64,000 nt of DNA from Promethearchaeota archaeon (GTDB lineage Archaea; Asgardarchaeota; Lokiarchaeia; Sigyniarchaeales; SOKP01), in NCBI GenBank assembly GCA_019894975.1, contig JAGXNO010000009.1, positions 19,644 to 83,643 of the forward strand, given 5' to 3'. Below, piece by piece: positions 35,479 to 45,480 of the stretch (position 1 is its first letter; each line of letters starts with the position of its first letter). A model generated the notes under the pieces. It saw only the letters and a program-made list of their open reading frames with translations, did no database searches and was not told the origin of the DNA. The position numbers and the translations under genes are program-made.

Positions 35479-36633
35479 CTATTTCATATCAACAAATTTT
35501 CCGCTTCTGAACAGATCGCATGGTTTAAGGTATTCTTTACCCATTTTTTCAGAGAATTCGTCCAATAGTTTAACGAGTCCTTCCCAGTTTTGGATACCAT
35601 ATTCAAAAGGGCCAGGTGCATTCATACCAGCCATATTAGCATCATCGATTATTTTCCAACCAGACGCAATGCCTTCTTCTAAAATTCTACATCCTTCATT
35701 AAGCTGGATAGCAAGAAATACTCCGGGATTTACTAGTCCTGCCTTATCAATTTTAGAGAAGTCAGGCTGTGGTCGTCCTTTGGTCCAATCATAGAAACCT
35801 TGTCCTGATTTTCTCCCATGCTTTCCTTCATTAAACATTTTAGTGATAACTTTTCCAGGTCTAAAATTTTCATGAAGAGTCTCGGCATAATAATTGCGTA
35901 CATGATACCCTGTATCAATCCCCGTATAGTCTGAAAGAACGAGGGGAGACATTGGACCACGACTTCCAAAATCAGCATCTAAAGATTCAAAAGTAATTCC
36001 CTTTTCTAAGCAAGTATCAAGAAGATAATTCATATAGATACCGCCTGGAGCATTCAACCTATTTACGATAAACCCTGGTCGATCTTTTAAGACCTTTGCT
36101 ACAAATCTATCTCCTCTAAGACAGGGTAGGCTCTCACTATATTTCATACCAATTTCCATTGCTTCTTCGGAAGATTTTTCACCTGCAATGACTTCTACTA
36201 GCCTCATTAAAGGAGCAGGATTGAAAAAGTGAATCCCGATGCATTTATCTGGTCTATTTGTGGCTGTAGCCATTTCAGTAATAGACATTGTTGAAGTGTT
36301 TGAAGCAATTATAGCATGAGCAGGAGCATTTTCATCACAGACCTTAAAAAGCATCTTCTTTACATCCATATCCTCAACAACAGCTTCTACTATAAGATCA
36401 GCATCCTTTACCGCGGAAGCAAGGTCTAAACTAGTCTTCATACGAGCTATAGTTTCATCTGCTTTTAAGACACCTTTAGTCTCGAGTTTTTTCAATCCTC
36501 CTTCAATACCGGCTACCGCTTTATCAATAACTTCTTGTGAAATATCGACAAGAGTTGTGGTATATCCTGCCATTAAGGATATCTGAGCAATTCCATTACC
36601 CATTAAGCCTACGCCTATAACAACTATATTCAT
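35479..36633 (-). CDS. 3-Hydroxyacyl-CoA dehydrogenase
   Basis: Oxidises 3-hydroxyacyl-CoA to 3-ketoacyl-CoA with NAD+. 384 residues: NAD-binding G-V-G-L-M-G-N-G-I-A at the extreme N-terminus, the family segment S-N-T-S-T-M-S-I-T-E-M-A, catalytic His in I-G-I-H-F-F-N-P-A-P-L-M, and two consecutive C-terminal helical domains (K-D-R-P-G-F-I-V-N-R-L-N and a later copy). Second gene of the four-gene minus-strand unit; GGAGG precedes the ATG. It fits between the crotonases and the thiolase of a beta-oxidation-like route. Confidence 0.93.
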   Translation of the reverse strand: MNIVVIGVGLMGNGIAQISLMAGYTTTLVDISQEVIDKAVAGIEGGLKKLETKGVLKADETIARMKTSLDLASAVKDADLIVEAVVEDMDVKKMLFKVCDENAPAHAIIASNTSTMSITEMATATNRPDKCIGIHFFNPAPLMRLVEVIAGEKSSEEAMEIGMKYSESLPCLRGDRFVAKVLKDRPGFIVNRLNAPGGIYMNYLLDTCLEKGITFESLDADFGSRGPMSPLVLSDYTGIDTGYHVRNYYAETLHENFRPGKVITKMFNEGKHGRKSGQGFYDWTKGRPQPDFSKIDKAGLVNPGVFLAIQLNEGCRILEEGIASGWKIIDDANMAGMNAPGPFEYGIQNWEGLVKLLDEFSEKMGKEYLKPCDLFRSGKFVDMK

Positions 36634-36706
36634 TATATTTCCTCCTTTTTATTTTTATATTTTGAATAAAAAATATATTAAAAAAAATTAATTAAAAATG
36701 TATTGC

Positions 36707-37759
36707 TTATTTTAAAAATCCATAAGCATTTCGAACTCGTTTTTCTGCATCTCCTACAATATCATCGACGATCTTCTTCACATTTTCTAAGCTTTGTATG
36801 ACTCCGATGCTTTGACCTAATAGTACAGCTCCAGATTTAACGTCTCCCGTATATGCTGCCTCATACGCTTTTCCTTCTTTTATTATATCCGCAGGGGACA
36901 TTTCTTTTTCTTCAGCCATTTTCGCTTCTTTATCAGCTACAAGTCCATGATGTAAGGAATATTCATTTTTCCATAGGCGTATTGGCCCTAAAGCACCTGT
37001 GACTAACACAGTGTCTTGAGCTTTTGCAGGAGGAACCACGCTTTTGTATTCATTACCAAACTCACTTTCGTTGGATGCAATGAATCGTGAACCCATTGCT
37101 ATAGCGCCTGCACCCATAGCTATAGCTGCAGCAAGCCCCTCACCAGTTGCAAAACCGCCACATGCGACTACAGGAAAATCAGGATGTTTCTGCATTACTT
37201 GTTGTAATAAGACTAATGAACTCACTTTTTCATATGATTGATGTCCTCCACCTTCACCACCAGTCACAACTAATCCATCAACGTTTGAAGCAACACACTT
37301 ATCAGCAAGCCATAATGCCGGAGCTACGTGAAAGTGTTTTATTTGTGAACCACTTTCCTTCAATTTTTGATAATCCTTTGACGAGGGTAAGGTTTTTGAA
37401 GATCCCGCACTCGTAATAGCATAAACACACTGCTCTTTTACTCTTTGATTTTCCATAATGAATTTAGGAATTTCCGTAACTAAACGTTGAGCATCAAGTT
37501 CCCTACGAGAAGTCCTTATATTAAAACCGAATGGCTTATCTGTATGCTCTACAACGTATATCATATTTTCTTTCAGTATATCAACGGGATTTTTACCCTT
37601 CTGATAATCTGAAATCAGAGCGCTATGGCTTAAGACACCAAGCCCACCTGCTTCTGAAACTGCGATAGTGAGTTCCGTAGTGTAAAACGGACCCATCGGT
37701 GCAGCAATTATTGGATGCTTAATCCCAAGCATCTTGGTTATGTTTGTTTCTAATACCAT
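36707..37759 (-). CDS. NMO/FabK-like flavoprotein, copy 1
   Basis: 350 residues of the nitronate monooxygenase/2-nitropropane dioxygenase family, an FMN TIM barrel also used by FabK enoyl reductases. It begins I-K-H-P-I-I-A-A-P-M-G-P, has the flavin motif G-G-E-G-G-G-H-Q-S-Y and a phosphate loop A-C-G-G-F-A-T-G-E-G, then M-G-S-R-F-I-A-S. ATG at 37759 aligns exactly with the start of copy 3 (51311-52363); the in-frame GTG at 37768 is less likely. In this CoA-thioester setting an enoyl-CoA or related reductase role is more plausible than nitronate oxidation. First gene of the operon. Confidence 0.88.
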   Translation of the reverse strand: MVLETNITKMLGIKHPIIAAPMGPFYTTELTIAVSEAGGLGVLSHSALISDYQKGKNPVDILKENMIYVVEHTDKPFGFNIRTSRRELDAQRLVTEIPKFIMENQRVKEQCVYAITSAGSSKTLPSSKDYQKLKESGSQIKHFHVAPALWLADKCVASNVDGLVVTGGEGGGHQSYEKVSSLVLLQQVMQKHPDFPVVACGGFATGEGLAAAIAMGAGAIAMGSRFIASNESEFGNEYKSVVPPAKAQDTVLVTGALGPIRLWKNEYSLHHGLVADKEAKMAEEKEMSPADIIKEGKAYEAAYTGDVKSGAVLLGQSIGVIQSLENVKKIVDDIVGDAEKRVRNAYGFLK

Positions 37760-38161
37760 TTTTTTCACTCTATAATAATTCTGAATTTATATTCTTAATA
37801 AATTATATAGAGAAATTATTTGCAATGTAAATATTTTACTTTCAATTTGGAACTTAAAACATTCTTTTATTAAAATAATCAATAATTTGAGAAAAAAATA
37901 GGGGAAGATTATCTGTTTTACTTTCACTAAGTTGGAGTAAATATTTAAATACGCAATGTCAAAGGAACAGGAACATTCAACTATTCGTCCAATTCGACTA
38001 TTCAACCCCGACTTGTGTTAGTCATTGATTAATACTAATATTAACATTAAGTATATCGAAATTTTTTTCTATGTTTTAATTGAGAAAAATTATTATAGTT
38101 TTCGAGCTAATTTTAAACAATTACGAGATATGAATTTAATTTCTAAAACGAGTTGAATTTG
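37760..38161. other. 400-base divergent control region
   Basis: It separates the minus-strand NMO operon from the plus-strand catabolic operon. TTCAACTATTCG (37976-37987) and TTCGACTATTCA (37993-38004) form a short direct repeat with 17-base period, a possible operator for both directions. I see no convincing gene; a 72-codon minus-strand frame here has no coding character. Confidence 0.45.
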
Positions 38162-39205
38162 ATGGAAAAAATAAATGAAAAATTAACTGTTGTAATCTAT
38201 GGGATTGGTGGAATAGGAGCAACTCTTGGAGGATGGCTGACTCAAAATTATGATAAAGTGTACTTATTGGCTCGTGGTGATAATGCTAAGGCACTAAAGA
38301 GTAACGGCTTAATTCTTAAAAATATAGTTAGCGATAATATTGAAACTATTAAAGTAAATGTAATTGAAGATCTAAATGAAATCCCAAATGTAGATGTTGT
38401 TGTAATCACCGTTAAAAATTACGATTTAGAAGAGGTAGCGATGGATATTTCCGATAAATTAGGAGATAGTCCTACAGTCGTAGGTTTACAAAATGGGTTT
38501 GAGAATCAAAAAGTATTACCAAAATATTTTACGAAAATTGTGTATGCTGTTGTCGTTCAATCTGGGTGGAGTGAGGAACCTGGAAAATTTGGAACCAGGG
38601 GAAAAGGACACCTAACTCTTGGCACTCCCGAAAATCAAAATCTTGAAATTACAGAAAAGATTGCTAAAATTTTAAACCTTGGAATTTCAACGATGACTAC
38701 TCAAGAATTTCAAGACGCCGCTCATTCAAAATTAATAATTAACCTTTCAAATGCAACTTTTACCCTAATAAGTTCAGAACTCAAAGATGATGATGCAATT
38801 TTCAAGCTTTGGAATATTTTTATGAATGTATACATTGAAGGTGTGGAGGTAGTAAAAGCAGCGGGGTATAAAGAATATAGGTTAAAGGGGTTACCTTCTT
38901 GGGATGTAATGGCATTAGGTAGAAATCTTGATAAAAACACGGCAATCAATAATTTCGGTCGAAATCTTAAATACTCATGGTTCAACAGCATGGCTCAAGA
39001 CATGATTCATCGAAAAAAGAACCAATCCGAGCTTGATTCGCTAACGGGATATTTAATAAATTTAGCAGATTCATTAGAAATTAAGATTCCTTATAATAGA
39101 ATGATCTATAAGCTCAGTAAGGAGCAATTTAAAAAGGTTCCTTACCAGCCTTTACCAGTAGAGGTTGTTTGGGAAAAGATTATTGATGAACTAAACAGAA
39201 AATAA
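38162..39205 (+). CDS. Ketopantoate-reductase-family dehydrogenase
   Basis: 347 residues of the ApbA/PanE clan: Rossmann motif Y-G-I-G-G-I-G-A-T-L-G-G at the N-terminus, V-I-T-V-K-N-Y-D-L, V-G-L-Q-N-G-F-E-N, then a helical C-terminal domain with the conserved K-L-I-I-N-L-S-N-A region. True ketopantoate reductase is possible, but its place at the head of a degradation gene run suggests an NADPH-dependent 2-oxo- or 3-oxoacid reductase of that pathway. ATG at 38162 is preferred to the TTG nine bases upstream. Confidence 0.82.
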   Translation: MEKINEKLTVVIYGIGGIGATLGGWLTQNYDKVYLLARGDNAKALKSNGLILKNIVSDNIETIKVNVIEDLNEIPNVDVVVITVKNYDLEEVAMDISDKLGDSPTVVGLQNGFENQKVLPKYFTKIVYAVVVQSGWSEEPGKFGTRGKGHLTLGTPENQNLEITEKIAKILNLGISTMTTQEFQDAAHSKLIINLSNATFTLISSELKDDDAIFKLWNIFMNVYIEGVEVVKAAGYKEYRLKGLPSWDVMALGRNLDKNTAINNFGRNLKYSWFNSMAQDMIHRKKNQSELDSLTGYLINLADSLEIKIPYNRMIYKLSKEQFKKVPYQPLPVEVVWEKIIDELNRK

Positions 39206-39260
39206 TATTAATCTTAAACAAATACCTACTACATATAATTATTAAAGGGGATATTAAGAA

Positions 39261-40466
39261 ATGAGTGAAATTAAAGGTACTCGAATTTTGGGTGCTCCAC
39301 AAGCTAGATTTACAAATCCTATAAAAGATGTTCATACGGCGGTTTTACCAATAGCAGGATGTGCATGGGTAGAAACTACCGAGGGTGTTGTACTTATTGA
39401 TGCAATTGCAAGGGTTGATGTAGGAAGGGAAGTATTTAAAAAGATTGAAGGAAAGATTAAATATATTATATATACTCATGGTCATGGTGATCATGTAGGT
39501 GGTACAGCTGCTTACTTAAAGGACAACCCCGAGATTATAGCCAGCAAGTATTTACCAGATCGGTTAGATAAATATAAAATGCTAGCACCTTACAGAGCCC
39601 ATATTACAGCAGTTCAATTTAATATTCCGGAAATTGTTAGGGCTCCTGAATTTGTGTATCCCACTAAAACATTTTTAGGAGATATGACAATAACCCTTGG
39701 AGATAAAACATTTGAGCTTCACGCTGTTCGAGCAGAAACGGATGATGCAGTGTGGGTGTATGTTCCAGAACTTAAAGCTGCATTTATAGGAGATCTTATC
39801 ATTGCGGGTCTGCCAAATGTAGGTAATCCCTGGAAACCCACTCGGTTCGCGTTGAATTGGGCAAGAGCTTTAGAAGAGGTAAGAGCTCTTAATCCTGAGC
39901 TTTTGTTTTGTAATGGTGCTGGTTATTATTATACAGGAGAGAAAGCACTAAAGATTTTAGATTATAACATAGAAGCAATACATTCTCTTCATGATCAAGT
40001 AATCGAACACATCAATAAAGGAACCCACATTACTGAAATGATTCACGAAATTAAATTACCAGATCACCTCGCAAAAAACCCGTACTTAAGACCACTATAT
40101 TCGAGAATTGAGTTTTTTGTATTTAATGTGTATCGCTGGTATCATGGCTATTTTGACGGTAATCCGGCCCATCTCTTACCTAGACCAGAAAAAGAAGTCA
40201 AGAGAGAACTTAACAAACTTATTGGAGACTCTGAGAAAATTATTAAAAGAGTTACGGAACTATTGGATCAAGATCAAGCCCAGTTAGCATTAGAAATCTT
40301 AGATGTCTTAATTCAAGCAGATCCTGAAAATATTGAAGGAAGAAAGACTAGAATTAAACTCCTTGAAAAGCTTGGTAAAGAAGATTATTGTTTAATGTCT
40401 CGTAATGCTTGGGTTTATTACATAGATAAAGACAAAAAATTTCTCAAAAATAAGGGAGAATTATAA
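39261..40466 (+). CDS. Alkylsulfatase-type metallo-beta-lactamase, copy 2
   Basis: 401 residues, strongly similar throughout to copy 1. Zinc motif Y-T-H-G-H-G-D-H-V-G-G, the H-A-V-R-A-E-T-D-D-A-V-W-V-Y segment, and the dimerisation domain Y-H-G-Y-F-D-G-N-P-A-H-L-L-P through Q-D-Q-A-Q-L-A-L-E-I-L. The two copies lie on opposite strands of the divergent control region, one per operon, suggesting parallel enzymes for related substrates. An AAAGGGG Shine-Dalgarno site precedes the ATG. Confidence 0.87.
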   Translation: MSEIKGTRILGAPQARFTNPIKDVHTAVLPIAGCAWVETTEGVVLIDAIARVDVGREVFKKIEGKIKYIIYTHGHGDHVGGTAAYLKDNPEIIASKYLPDRLDKYKMLAPYRAHITAVQFNIPEIVRAPEFVYPTKTFLGDMTITLGDKTFELHAVRAETDDAVWVYVPELKAAFIGDLIIAGLPNVGNPWKPTRFALNWARALEEVRALNPELLFCNGAGYYYTGEKALKILDYNIEAIHSLHDQVIEHINKGTHITEMIHEIKLPDHLAKNPYLRPLYSRIEFFVFNVYRWYHGYFDGNPAHLLPRPEKEVKRELNKLIGDSEKIIKRVTELLDQDQAQLALEILDVLIQADPENIEGRKTRIKLLEKLGKEDYCLMSRNAWVYYIDKDKKFLKNKGEL

Positions 40467-40493
40467 ATTAAATTTTTAATAAAGTGAATAAAC

Positions 40494-40979
40494 TTGAACC
40501 TAGAAAAGAGCATTAATCAATATCCCAAAGAGTTAATTACTATTGAAAAAATAATGGACGACTCTCTTGAAACGACAAAAGTTATAACAATTATAAACGA
40601 TGAATTTGAAGAAGACGCAGTCAAGACGGCCATATCTTTCATGGATAACTTTAACAATCAAGATAATAGAGGATGTTCAAATGCCTGTAATTTTCCTCAT
40701 GCTCGTGTTGGGAAAGGTGGGAGGTTAGTCGTCACTGAAAAACCTCCAATTCAAAACGAAGAGTTTTTCGAGTGGTTTACAAATGTATACGGTTGGAATC
40801 ATAGTTGTTGGGATTATCGACAGGTTATTCAAAGTGACCTAAATAAAGTACATCTCCAAGTCCAATTTTCACGATATCGAGCAGATGGTAGTAGAATTGG
40901 TGTTTTTCCTTCCCTTTGGGTTATTACAAATCAAGATGGGCATTGGGGTATAAAAATGCGGTCAAGTTTTGCACCTTAA
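40494..40979 (+). CDS. NTF2/SnoaL-like small protein
   Basis: 161 residues. The second half (W-F-T-N-V-Y-G-W-N-H-S-C-W-D-Y-R-Q, V-H-L-Q-V-Q-F-S-R-Y-R-A-D-G, W-V-I-T-N-Q-D-G-H-W-G-I) has the strand order and Trp pattern of the NTF2-like/ketosteroid-isomerase fold. Members often act as isomerases, hydratases or binding proteins in catabolic operons. The start is TTG at 40494, bounded by an upstream in-frame stop; ATA at 40488 is another possibility. Catalytic residues cannot be named. Confidence 0.65.
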   Translation: MNLEKSINQYPKELITIEKIMDDSLETTKVITIINDEFEEDAVKTAISFMDNFNNQDNRGCSNACNFPHARVGKGGRLVVTEKPPIQNEEFFEWFTNVYGWNHSCWDYRQVIQSDLNKVHLQVQFSRYRADGSRIGVFPSLWVITNQDGHWGIKMRSSFAP

Positions 40980-41060
40980 TTCCAAATTTTATACATCATA
41001 TTCTTTTATAAATTGAGAAAGGTAAAAAAGAACCATTTTTATTCCTATTCCTAATTATAG

Positions 41061-41070
41061 TATATATAAA
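41061..41070 (+). promoter_or_regulatory. TATA box before the ThDP enzyme
   Basis: TATATATAAA, an excellent archaeal TATA match, lies about 57 bases upstream of the ThDP-enzyme ATG. It implies a separate promoter with a leader of roughly 30 bases that contains the GAGGTAGGA ribosome site. Confidence 0.45.
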
Positions 41071-41126
41071 ACATATCATTAGACATCGCGAAAAATTAAA
41101 ATTATAGATAGAGGTAGGATGCTGAA

Positions 41127-42830
41127 ATGGGTTTAGTTAATGGTGGGGCCTTATTTGGTAAGGCTTTAGTAAATGAAGGTATTGAAAAGGCATTTGTTCT
41201 GGTCGGTGGACACATAATGCCCATCCTCCATGGTATGCGGAATGAGGGAATTGAGATCACCGATATGCGTCATGAATGTGCTGCTATGTATGCGGCTATT
41301 GCATGTGCACGTGCTTCAGGGAAACCCGTCGCTGTCGTAACTACAGCAGGTCCGGGTGTTTTAAATACAGTTGCGGGAATGCTCGAAGCACAAGGGTGTT
41401 GCATGCCGATCATCCTTATTGGTGGTGCGGCTTCTATGGATGGTATGAAGAGGGGCGAGCTTCAGGACCAACCAACGCTGAATGTTCAAGAAACCTGTTC
41501 AAAGTGGGCCCACAGAATCACCAATACTACCAGTATACCGTATTTCGTAGCAATGGCACTTCGTCACGCAATGGATGGAACACCAGGATCTGTATATCTC
41601 GAAGCTCCTGTAGATATTGTGCATGGGGAGGTAGACGAAGAAAAAGTTGAATTCCCCGTTAATTCTCGAGCGAAGGCGATGCCTGGTGGTGATTCAAAGT
41701 TGATCGAATCAGCTGCAAATCTTCTTGTTAATGCTAAGCGCCCGGTGGTAATAATTGGAGATGGAGCGCGATTTAGCATTGGTGATCATGCAGGTGATAT
41801 TACTGCTCTTTCGGATTATTTAAAAATGCCTATAAATGTTAGAGGTTCTGCTTGCAAGGGACTATTCGGAAATGAATATGAAAACTTGTTGCTCAGATCA
41901 GGAGGACTCTTACAAGCTGACGTAGTGCTGAGCTTGGGAGTTCGGTTTGACTTTGGCATCGGTTATGGAAGAATTTTTCAACTTGATACCGATATTATCC
42001 AAGTACATACGGATTCAAAGCAAATAGGCTTCAACCTCAGAGCAGACATTGGTATCATAGGAGGAGTTGGTGCTGTGGCAAAAAAAATACTAGATATTGT
42101 TAAAGCTAAAAGAGATAAACCGATAGCTGTTTCTTGGACTAGTCAACCGAAAACCAGTGTTCCTGAGAGTTTACCAGAAAGGTTTTACACAGAAGGAAGC
42201 CCTGTTCACCCATCACGTTTGGTAGCTGAAGTTGTGAAATTTCTTGATGGGGAAGGTGCGGATTGGGATTTTGTACTTGATGGTGGTGATATTTCTGTTC
42301 ATATGTTCGACTCTGGAGCCATGTTAGCCCATCGTTCCGGTCAAATTCATACTGGTAGTCCTAATGGTATGATCGGTATGGGACCAGGTCAAGTCGTAGG
42401 AACGTGGATTGTAAATCGCAAACCGGTATTGCTACTCACAGGCGATGGTAGTTTTGGTTTCTATTCCATGGAAATGGATACGATGGCAAGACTAGGGATT
42501 CCTGCGGTAGTTGTGATTTCTAATGACGGAGCCTGGGGGATGATTCGGTTGGATGAGAAACACAATACCCCCGAAGAAGTAGAAAGCTATGGTCATTGTA
42601 ATACGGAACTCATCGATGCTCAAGGTAAAATCCGGGCTTATGAATTAATGGTAGCAATGTGGGGTGGACATGGTGAGATGGTTTGCGATCCTGAAGAGAT
42701 TATACCCGCTATTAAACGAGCAGCAGCCAATGGTAAACCGTCGATTATCAACGTTGAAGTAGACCGGGAAGTTTTATCGTCCTGGACCCAAAGAACTGCT
42801 GATGCTGCCGCCCAACGGTCAAAAAAATAA
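41127..42830 (+). CDS. ThDP-dependent acetolactate-synthase-like lyase
   Basis: 567 residues with the three domains of the POX/acetolactate-synthase family. The catalytic Glu is in M-R-H-E-C-A-A-M-Y (about residue 51). T-T-A-G-P-G-V-L-N follows, and the ThDP/Mg site is G-D-G-S-F-G-F-Y-S with S-N-D-G-A-W-G about 30 residues later. Relatives include acetolactate synthase, oxalyl-CoA decarboxylase, benzoylformate decarboxylase and cyclohexanedione hydrolase. With no ilv genes nearby and thiolase and NMO genes following, a C-C lyase or decarboxylase for the catabolic substrate is the favoured reading. GAGGTAGGA precedes the ATG. Confidence 0.87.
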   Translation: MGLVNGGALFGKALVNEGIEKAFVLVGGHIMPILHGMRNEGIEITDMRHECAAMYAAIACARASGKPVAVVTTAGPGVLNTVAGMLEAQGCCMPIILIGGAASMDGMKRGELQDQPTLNVQETCSKWAHRITNTTSIPYFVAMALRHAMDGTPGSVYLEAPVDIVHGEVDEEKVEFPVNSRAKAMPGGDSKLIESAANLLVNAKRPVVIIGDGARFSIGDHAGDITALSDYLKMPINVRGSACKGLFGNEYENLLLRSGGLLQADVVLSLGVRFDFGIGYGRIFQLDTDIIQVHTDSKQIGFNLRADIGIIGGVGAVAKKILDIVKAKRDKPIAVSWTSQPKTSVPESLPERFYTEGSPVHPSRLVAEVVKFLDGEGADWDFVLDGGDISVHMFDSGAMLAHRSGQIHTGSPNGMIGMGPGQVVGTWIVNRKPVLLLTGDGSFGFYSMEMDTMARLGIPAVVVISNDGAWGMIRLDEKHNTPEEVESYGHCNTELIDAQGKIRAYELMVAMWGGHGEMVCDPEEIIPAIKRAAANGKPSIINVEVDREVLSSWTQRTADAAAQRSKK

Positions 42831-42985
42831 ATATCTAATTATCTATTATATTTCTTATTTTGTTCAAATGCATTAAGAATATTATTAATTAAACGTTTCA
42901 CCCTCGATTGGAAATAATATAACCTTTATTATTTAAATTTCATTAAAGATTGGTAATCAATTAACAAAGATGATATTGATTTATA

Positions 42986-44140
42986 ATGATACAAACAAAA
43001 TTCCAAGAAATAATAGGGACAAAATATCCCATAATTCAAGCAGGTATGGGTCCTTACGCTACAACTAAACTCTGTATAGCCGTAGCTAAAGAAGGTGGAC
43101 TAGGTTTGATATCAACAATCGGTATGGCAGGTCCAGATGTGAATTTTATACCTGAAGAAGATCGAAAACTTGATTTTGGAGTTGGTGGAAGTCCAAAAAA
43201 TGTCCTCAAACAAACAATAAGATATGTTTATGAGAAACTAAGTGATTTTCCTAAAGCTAAATTCGGTGTTAATATACCAATTGCTAAAGAATTTACTATG
43301 GTATCACGACAGTTTATGAAAGCAGTTATCGAAGTATTTGAAGAAACCCCTGAAGTGAAGAAGCAATTAAAGGTTATGGTTACATCTGCAGGGGATCCTC
43401 TACCTTGGGCTATAGATGCAAAGGAAAAAGGATCAAAAAGAGCATTTCTTGAGGTTAAGAAAGAATTACCTTCAGTAGTATGGTGTCAAGTCTGCCCTAA
43501 TGTGAGAGGGGCAAAAAGAGCTGAAAGATCGGGAGTAGATGTTATTATTGCTTCAGGAAGAGAAGGAGGTGCTCATTGCGCTTGGAGAGATACATCCTCA
43601 ATGGTCCTTCTCCCCGAAGTAGTGAGGACTGTCAATCTACCTGTAGTTGGAGCAGGAGGGTTTGCTGATGGGGCATCTTTAGCCGCAGCTCTTGCTTTAG
43701 GAGCAATGGGAGTTCAGATGGGAACCCGTTTCATTGCAACTCAAGAAGGTGATTTTGAGCAAATGTGGAAGGAGCAACTCGTAAAGGCCACTGAATTCGA
43801 TACAATTGTTGGAAGAGGAATATTTGGTCCAATGAGATTTTTAATTAATCGTGCGTCTCTTGAAGTTATAGATGAAACTATAAAAGGTGCTTCAGATTTG
43901 TATCGCGGAAAACCATGTCCTTCAACAGATGAAATTCGTATTTTAGAAGAACGAGGTTTCAGAAAATTAGTAGATGAGGATGAGAATGCAAGCCTTATGA
44001 ACGCGGGTGTTGTAACAGGTAGAATTCATTCAATCCCAACTGTTCATGAGTTAATTCAAAGTATTATGACTGAAGCAGAAGAAATTATTGTAGGAATGTC
44101 AGAAAATTTAATAAAAAAAGAAAATCCAATAGTAGAGTGA
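42986..44140 (+). CDS. NMO/FabK-like flavoprotein, copy 2
   Basis: 384 residues, more distant from copies 1 and 3. Motifs: Y-P-I-I-Q-A-G-M-G-P-Y at the start, flavin-binding S-G-R-E-G-G-A-H-C-A-W, G-A-G-G-F-A-D-G-A-S, and M-G-T-R-F-I-A-T. The gene is followed by thiolase only ten bases after its stop. The tight linkage to thiolase supports a role on CoA thioesters or related carbonyl compounds. No clear Shine-Dalgarno site; ATG at 42986. Confidence 0.85.
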   Translation: MIQTKFQEIIGTKYPIIQAGMGPYATTKLCIAVAKEGGLGLISTIGMAGPDVNFIPEEDRKLDFGVGGSPKNVLKQTIRYVYEKLSDFPKAKFGVNIPIAKEFTMVSRQFMKAVIEVFEETPEVKKQLKVMVTSAGDPLPWAIDAKEKGSKRAFLEVKKELPSVVWCQVCPNVRGAKRAERSGVDVIIASGREGGAHCAWRDTSSMVLLPEVVRTVNLPVVGAGGFADGASLAAALALGAMGVQMGTRFIATQEGDFEQMWKEQLVKATEFDTIVGRGIFGPMRFLINRASLEVIDETIKGASDLYRGKPCPSTDEIRILEERGFRKLVDEDENASLMNAGVVTGRIHSIPTVHELIQSIMTEAEEIIVGMSENLIKKENPIVE

Positions 44141-44150
44141 GAAAAAAAAA

Positions 44151-45461
44151 ATGAAAGAATTAAAAGAATGTGTAGTAGTTGATGCCGTTAGAACACCAAT
44201 AGGAAAATCAGGGCGTGCCCAAATGAAGAAAGTTGGTGGAGCATTTAGGGAATGTTCGGCTCAGGACATGTTGGCTACAGTTTTAAGATCGATAGTAGAT
44301 AGGACAAAAGAAAAATATCCAAATTTTGATCCTAAAGAAATTGAAGATTTACAGGTGGGTTGTCTATCCCAATTCGGAGAACAAGGAGGTAATATCGCAA
44401 GGATAGCAATATTGCTAGCAGGATTACCTGATGAAATAGCAGGAGCAACAGTCAATAGGTACTGCAATGCAGGTCTTCAAGCAATTAATACTGTAGCTAA
44501 CGCAATTAGAGTTGGTGATGGTGATATTTGCCTAGCCGCTGGAGTTGAATCAATGACACATTATGCGATGGGTTCAGATTTAAATATTACTAGGCAGGTT
44601 AAGAAATATCCGATGATAATGTCTCCAGGATGGGCTAATGAACCACTAAGAAGTATAGTACCTCAGGGTGTATCTGCAGAGTTAATTAACGACAGGTATG
44701 GTTTTACTAGGGAAGAACTGGATAAGTTTGGTGTTTGGAGCCATCAAAAAGCAACGAAGGCAATGAGAAATGAAGAAGAGTATTATAACCGTGTAGTTCC
44801 AGTTACCTTTGAAAAAAGACACACAGACGAAAATATGCACCAAATAAAAGATGAATCTGGAAAACAAATTGTCGAAGAGGTTACAGTTACAAAAGATCAG
44901 ACAATACGAGAAGTTTATTTAGATGACCCAGAGAAAGGTTGGGAGATGATTAGTAGTTTGAAACCCGTTTTCAGACCACCTGAAAAAGGTGGTAAGGTAA
45001 CTGCTGGAAATTCTTCGCAAATAGTCGATGGAGCAGCAGCAACTTTATTAATGTCTCGAGAAAAAGCTGATGAATTAGGTATAAAACCAATGGCCAGAAT
45101 ACTTTCAACAGCTGTAGCAGGTGGTGACCCTATTATCATGCTTTTAGCACCAATTCCCGCCATGAGAAAGGCATTAGATCGAGCAGATCTCACAATAGAT
45201 GATATGGATGTAATCGAGCCAAATGAAGCTTTCGCAAGCCCATGTTTAGCATTTGCTAAAGATTTTGGTTATGAATTTGATGATCCTCGAGTTAATCCTA
45301 CTGGTGGTGCAATTGCTATAGGTCATCCCATCGGTGCAAGTGGAGTAGTCTATTTTAATGAAATGGTGCACTATATGAAAAATAATAAGAAGAAGTATGG
45401 TGTACAATTAATGTGTGGCGGCTTCGGTGTAGGAATTGCCACAGTAGTTGAAGCTCTTTAA
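44151..45461 (+). CDS. Thiolase (acetyl-CoA acyltransferase)
   Basis: Cleaves 3-ketoacyl-CoA with CoA, or condenses two acyl-CoAs. 436 residues: nucleophilic Cys in N-R-Y-C-N-A-G-L-Q (about residue 105), the loop G-H-P-I-G-A-S-G, and the second Cys in M-C-G-G-F-G-V-G-I. The central part has an insertion (V-T-V-T-K-D-Q-T-I-R region) typical of longer acyltransferases. Last gene of the plus-strand run; a poly-T stop follows. Fits as the final step of the beta-oxidation-like module. Confidence 0.94.
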   Translation: MKELKECVVVDAVRTPIGKSGRAQMKKVGGAFRECSAQDMLATVLRSIVDRTKEKYPNFDPKEIEDLQVGCLSQFGEQGGNIARIAILLAGLPDEIAGATVNRYCNAGLQAINTVANAIRVGDGDICLAAGVESMTHYAMGSDLNITRQVKKYPMIMSPGWANEPLRSIVPQGVSAELINDRYGFTREELDKFGVWSHQKATKAMRNEEEYYNRVVPVTFEKRHTDENMHQIKDESGKQIVEEVTVTKDQTIREVYLDDPEKGWEMISSLKPVFRPPEKGGKVTAGNSSQIVDGAAATLLMSREKADELGIKPMARILSTAVAGGDPIIMLLAPIPAMRKALDRADLTIDDMDVIEPNEAFASPCLAFAKDFGYEFDDPRVNPTGGAIAIGHPIGASGVVYFNEMVHYMKNNKKKYGVQLMCGGFGVGIATVVEAL

Positions 45462-45480
45462 ATTAATAATTAAATATCTA

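Noticed and set aside
37787..38005. 72-codon minus-strand frame
   Set aside because: It is low complexity, Ile/Leu/Lys-rich translated spacer with no start signal, inside the divergent control region.
41276..41650. 124-codon frame inside the ThDP enzyme gene
   Set aside because: It is an out-of-frame shadow of a well-supported gene, rich in Cys and Arg as expected from a shifted frame.
41127..42830. Horizontal transfer of the ThDP gene from higher GC content
   Set aside because: Some lines looked GC-richer (about 45% in four sampled lines), but the neighbouring flavoprotein gene reaches similar values, so the contrast is not clear by eye.
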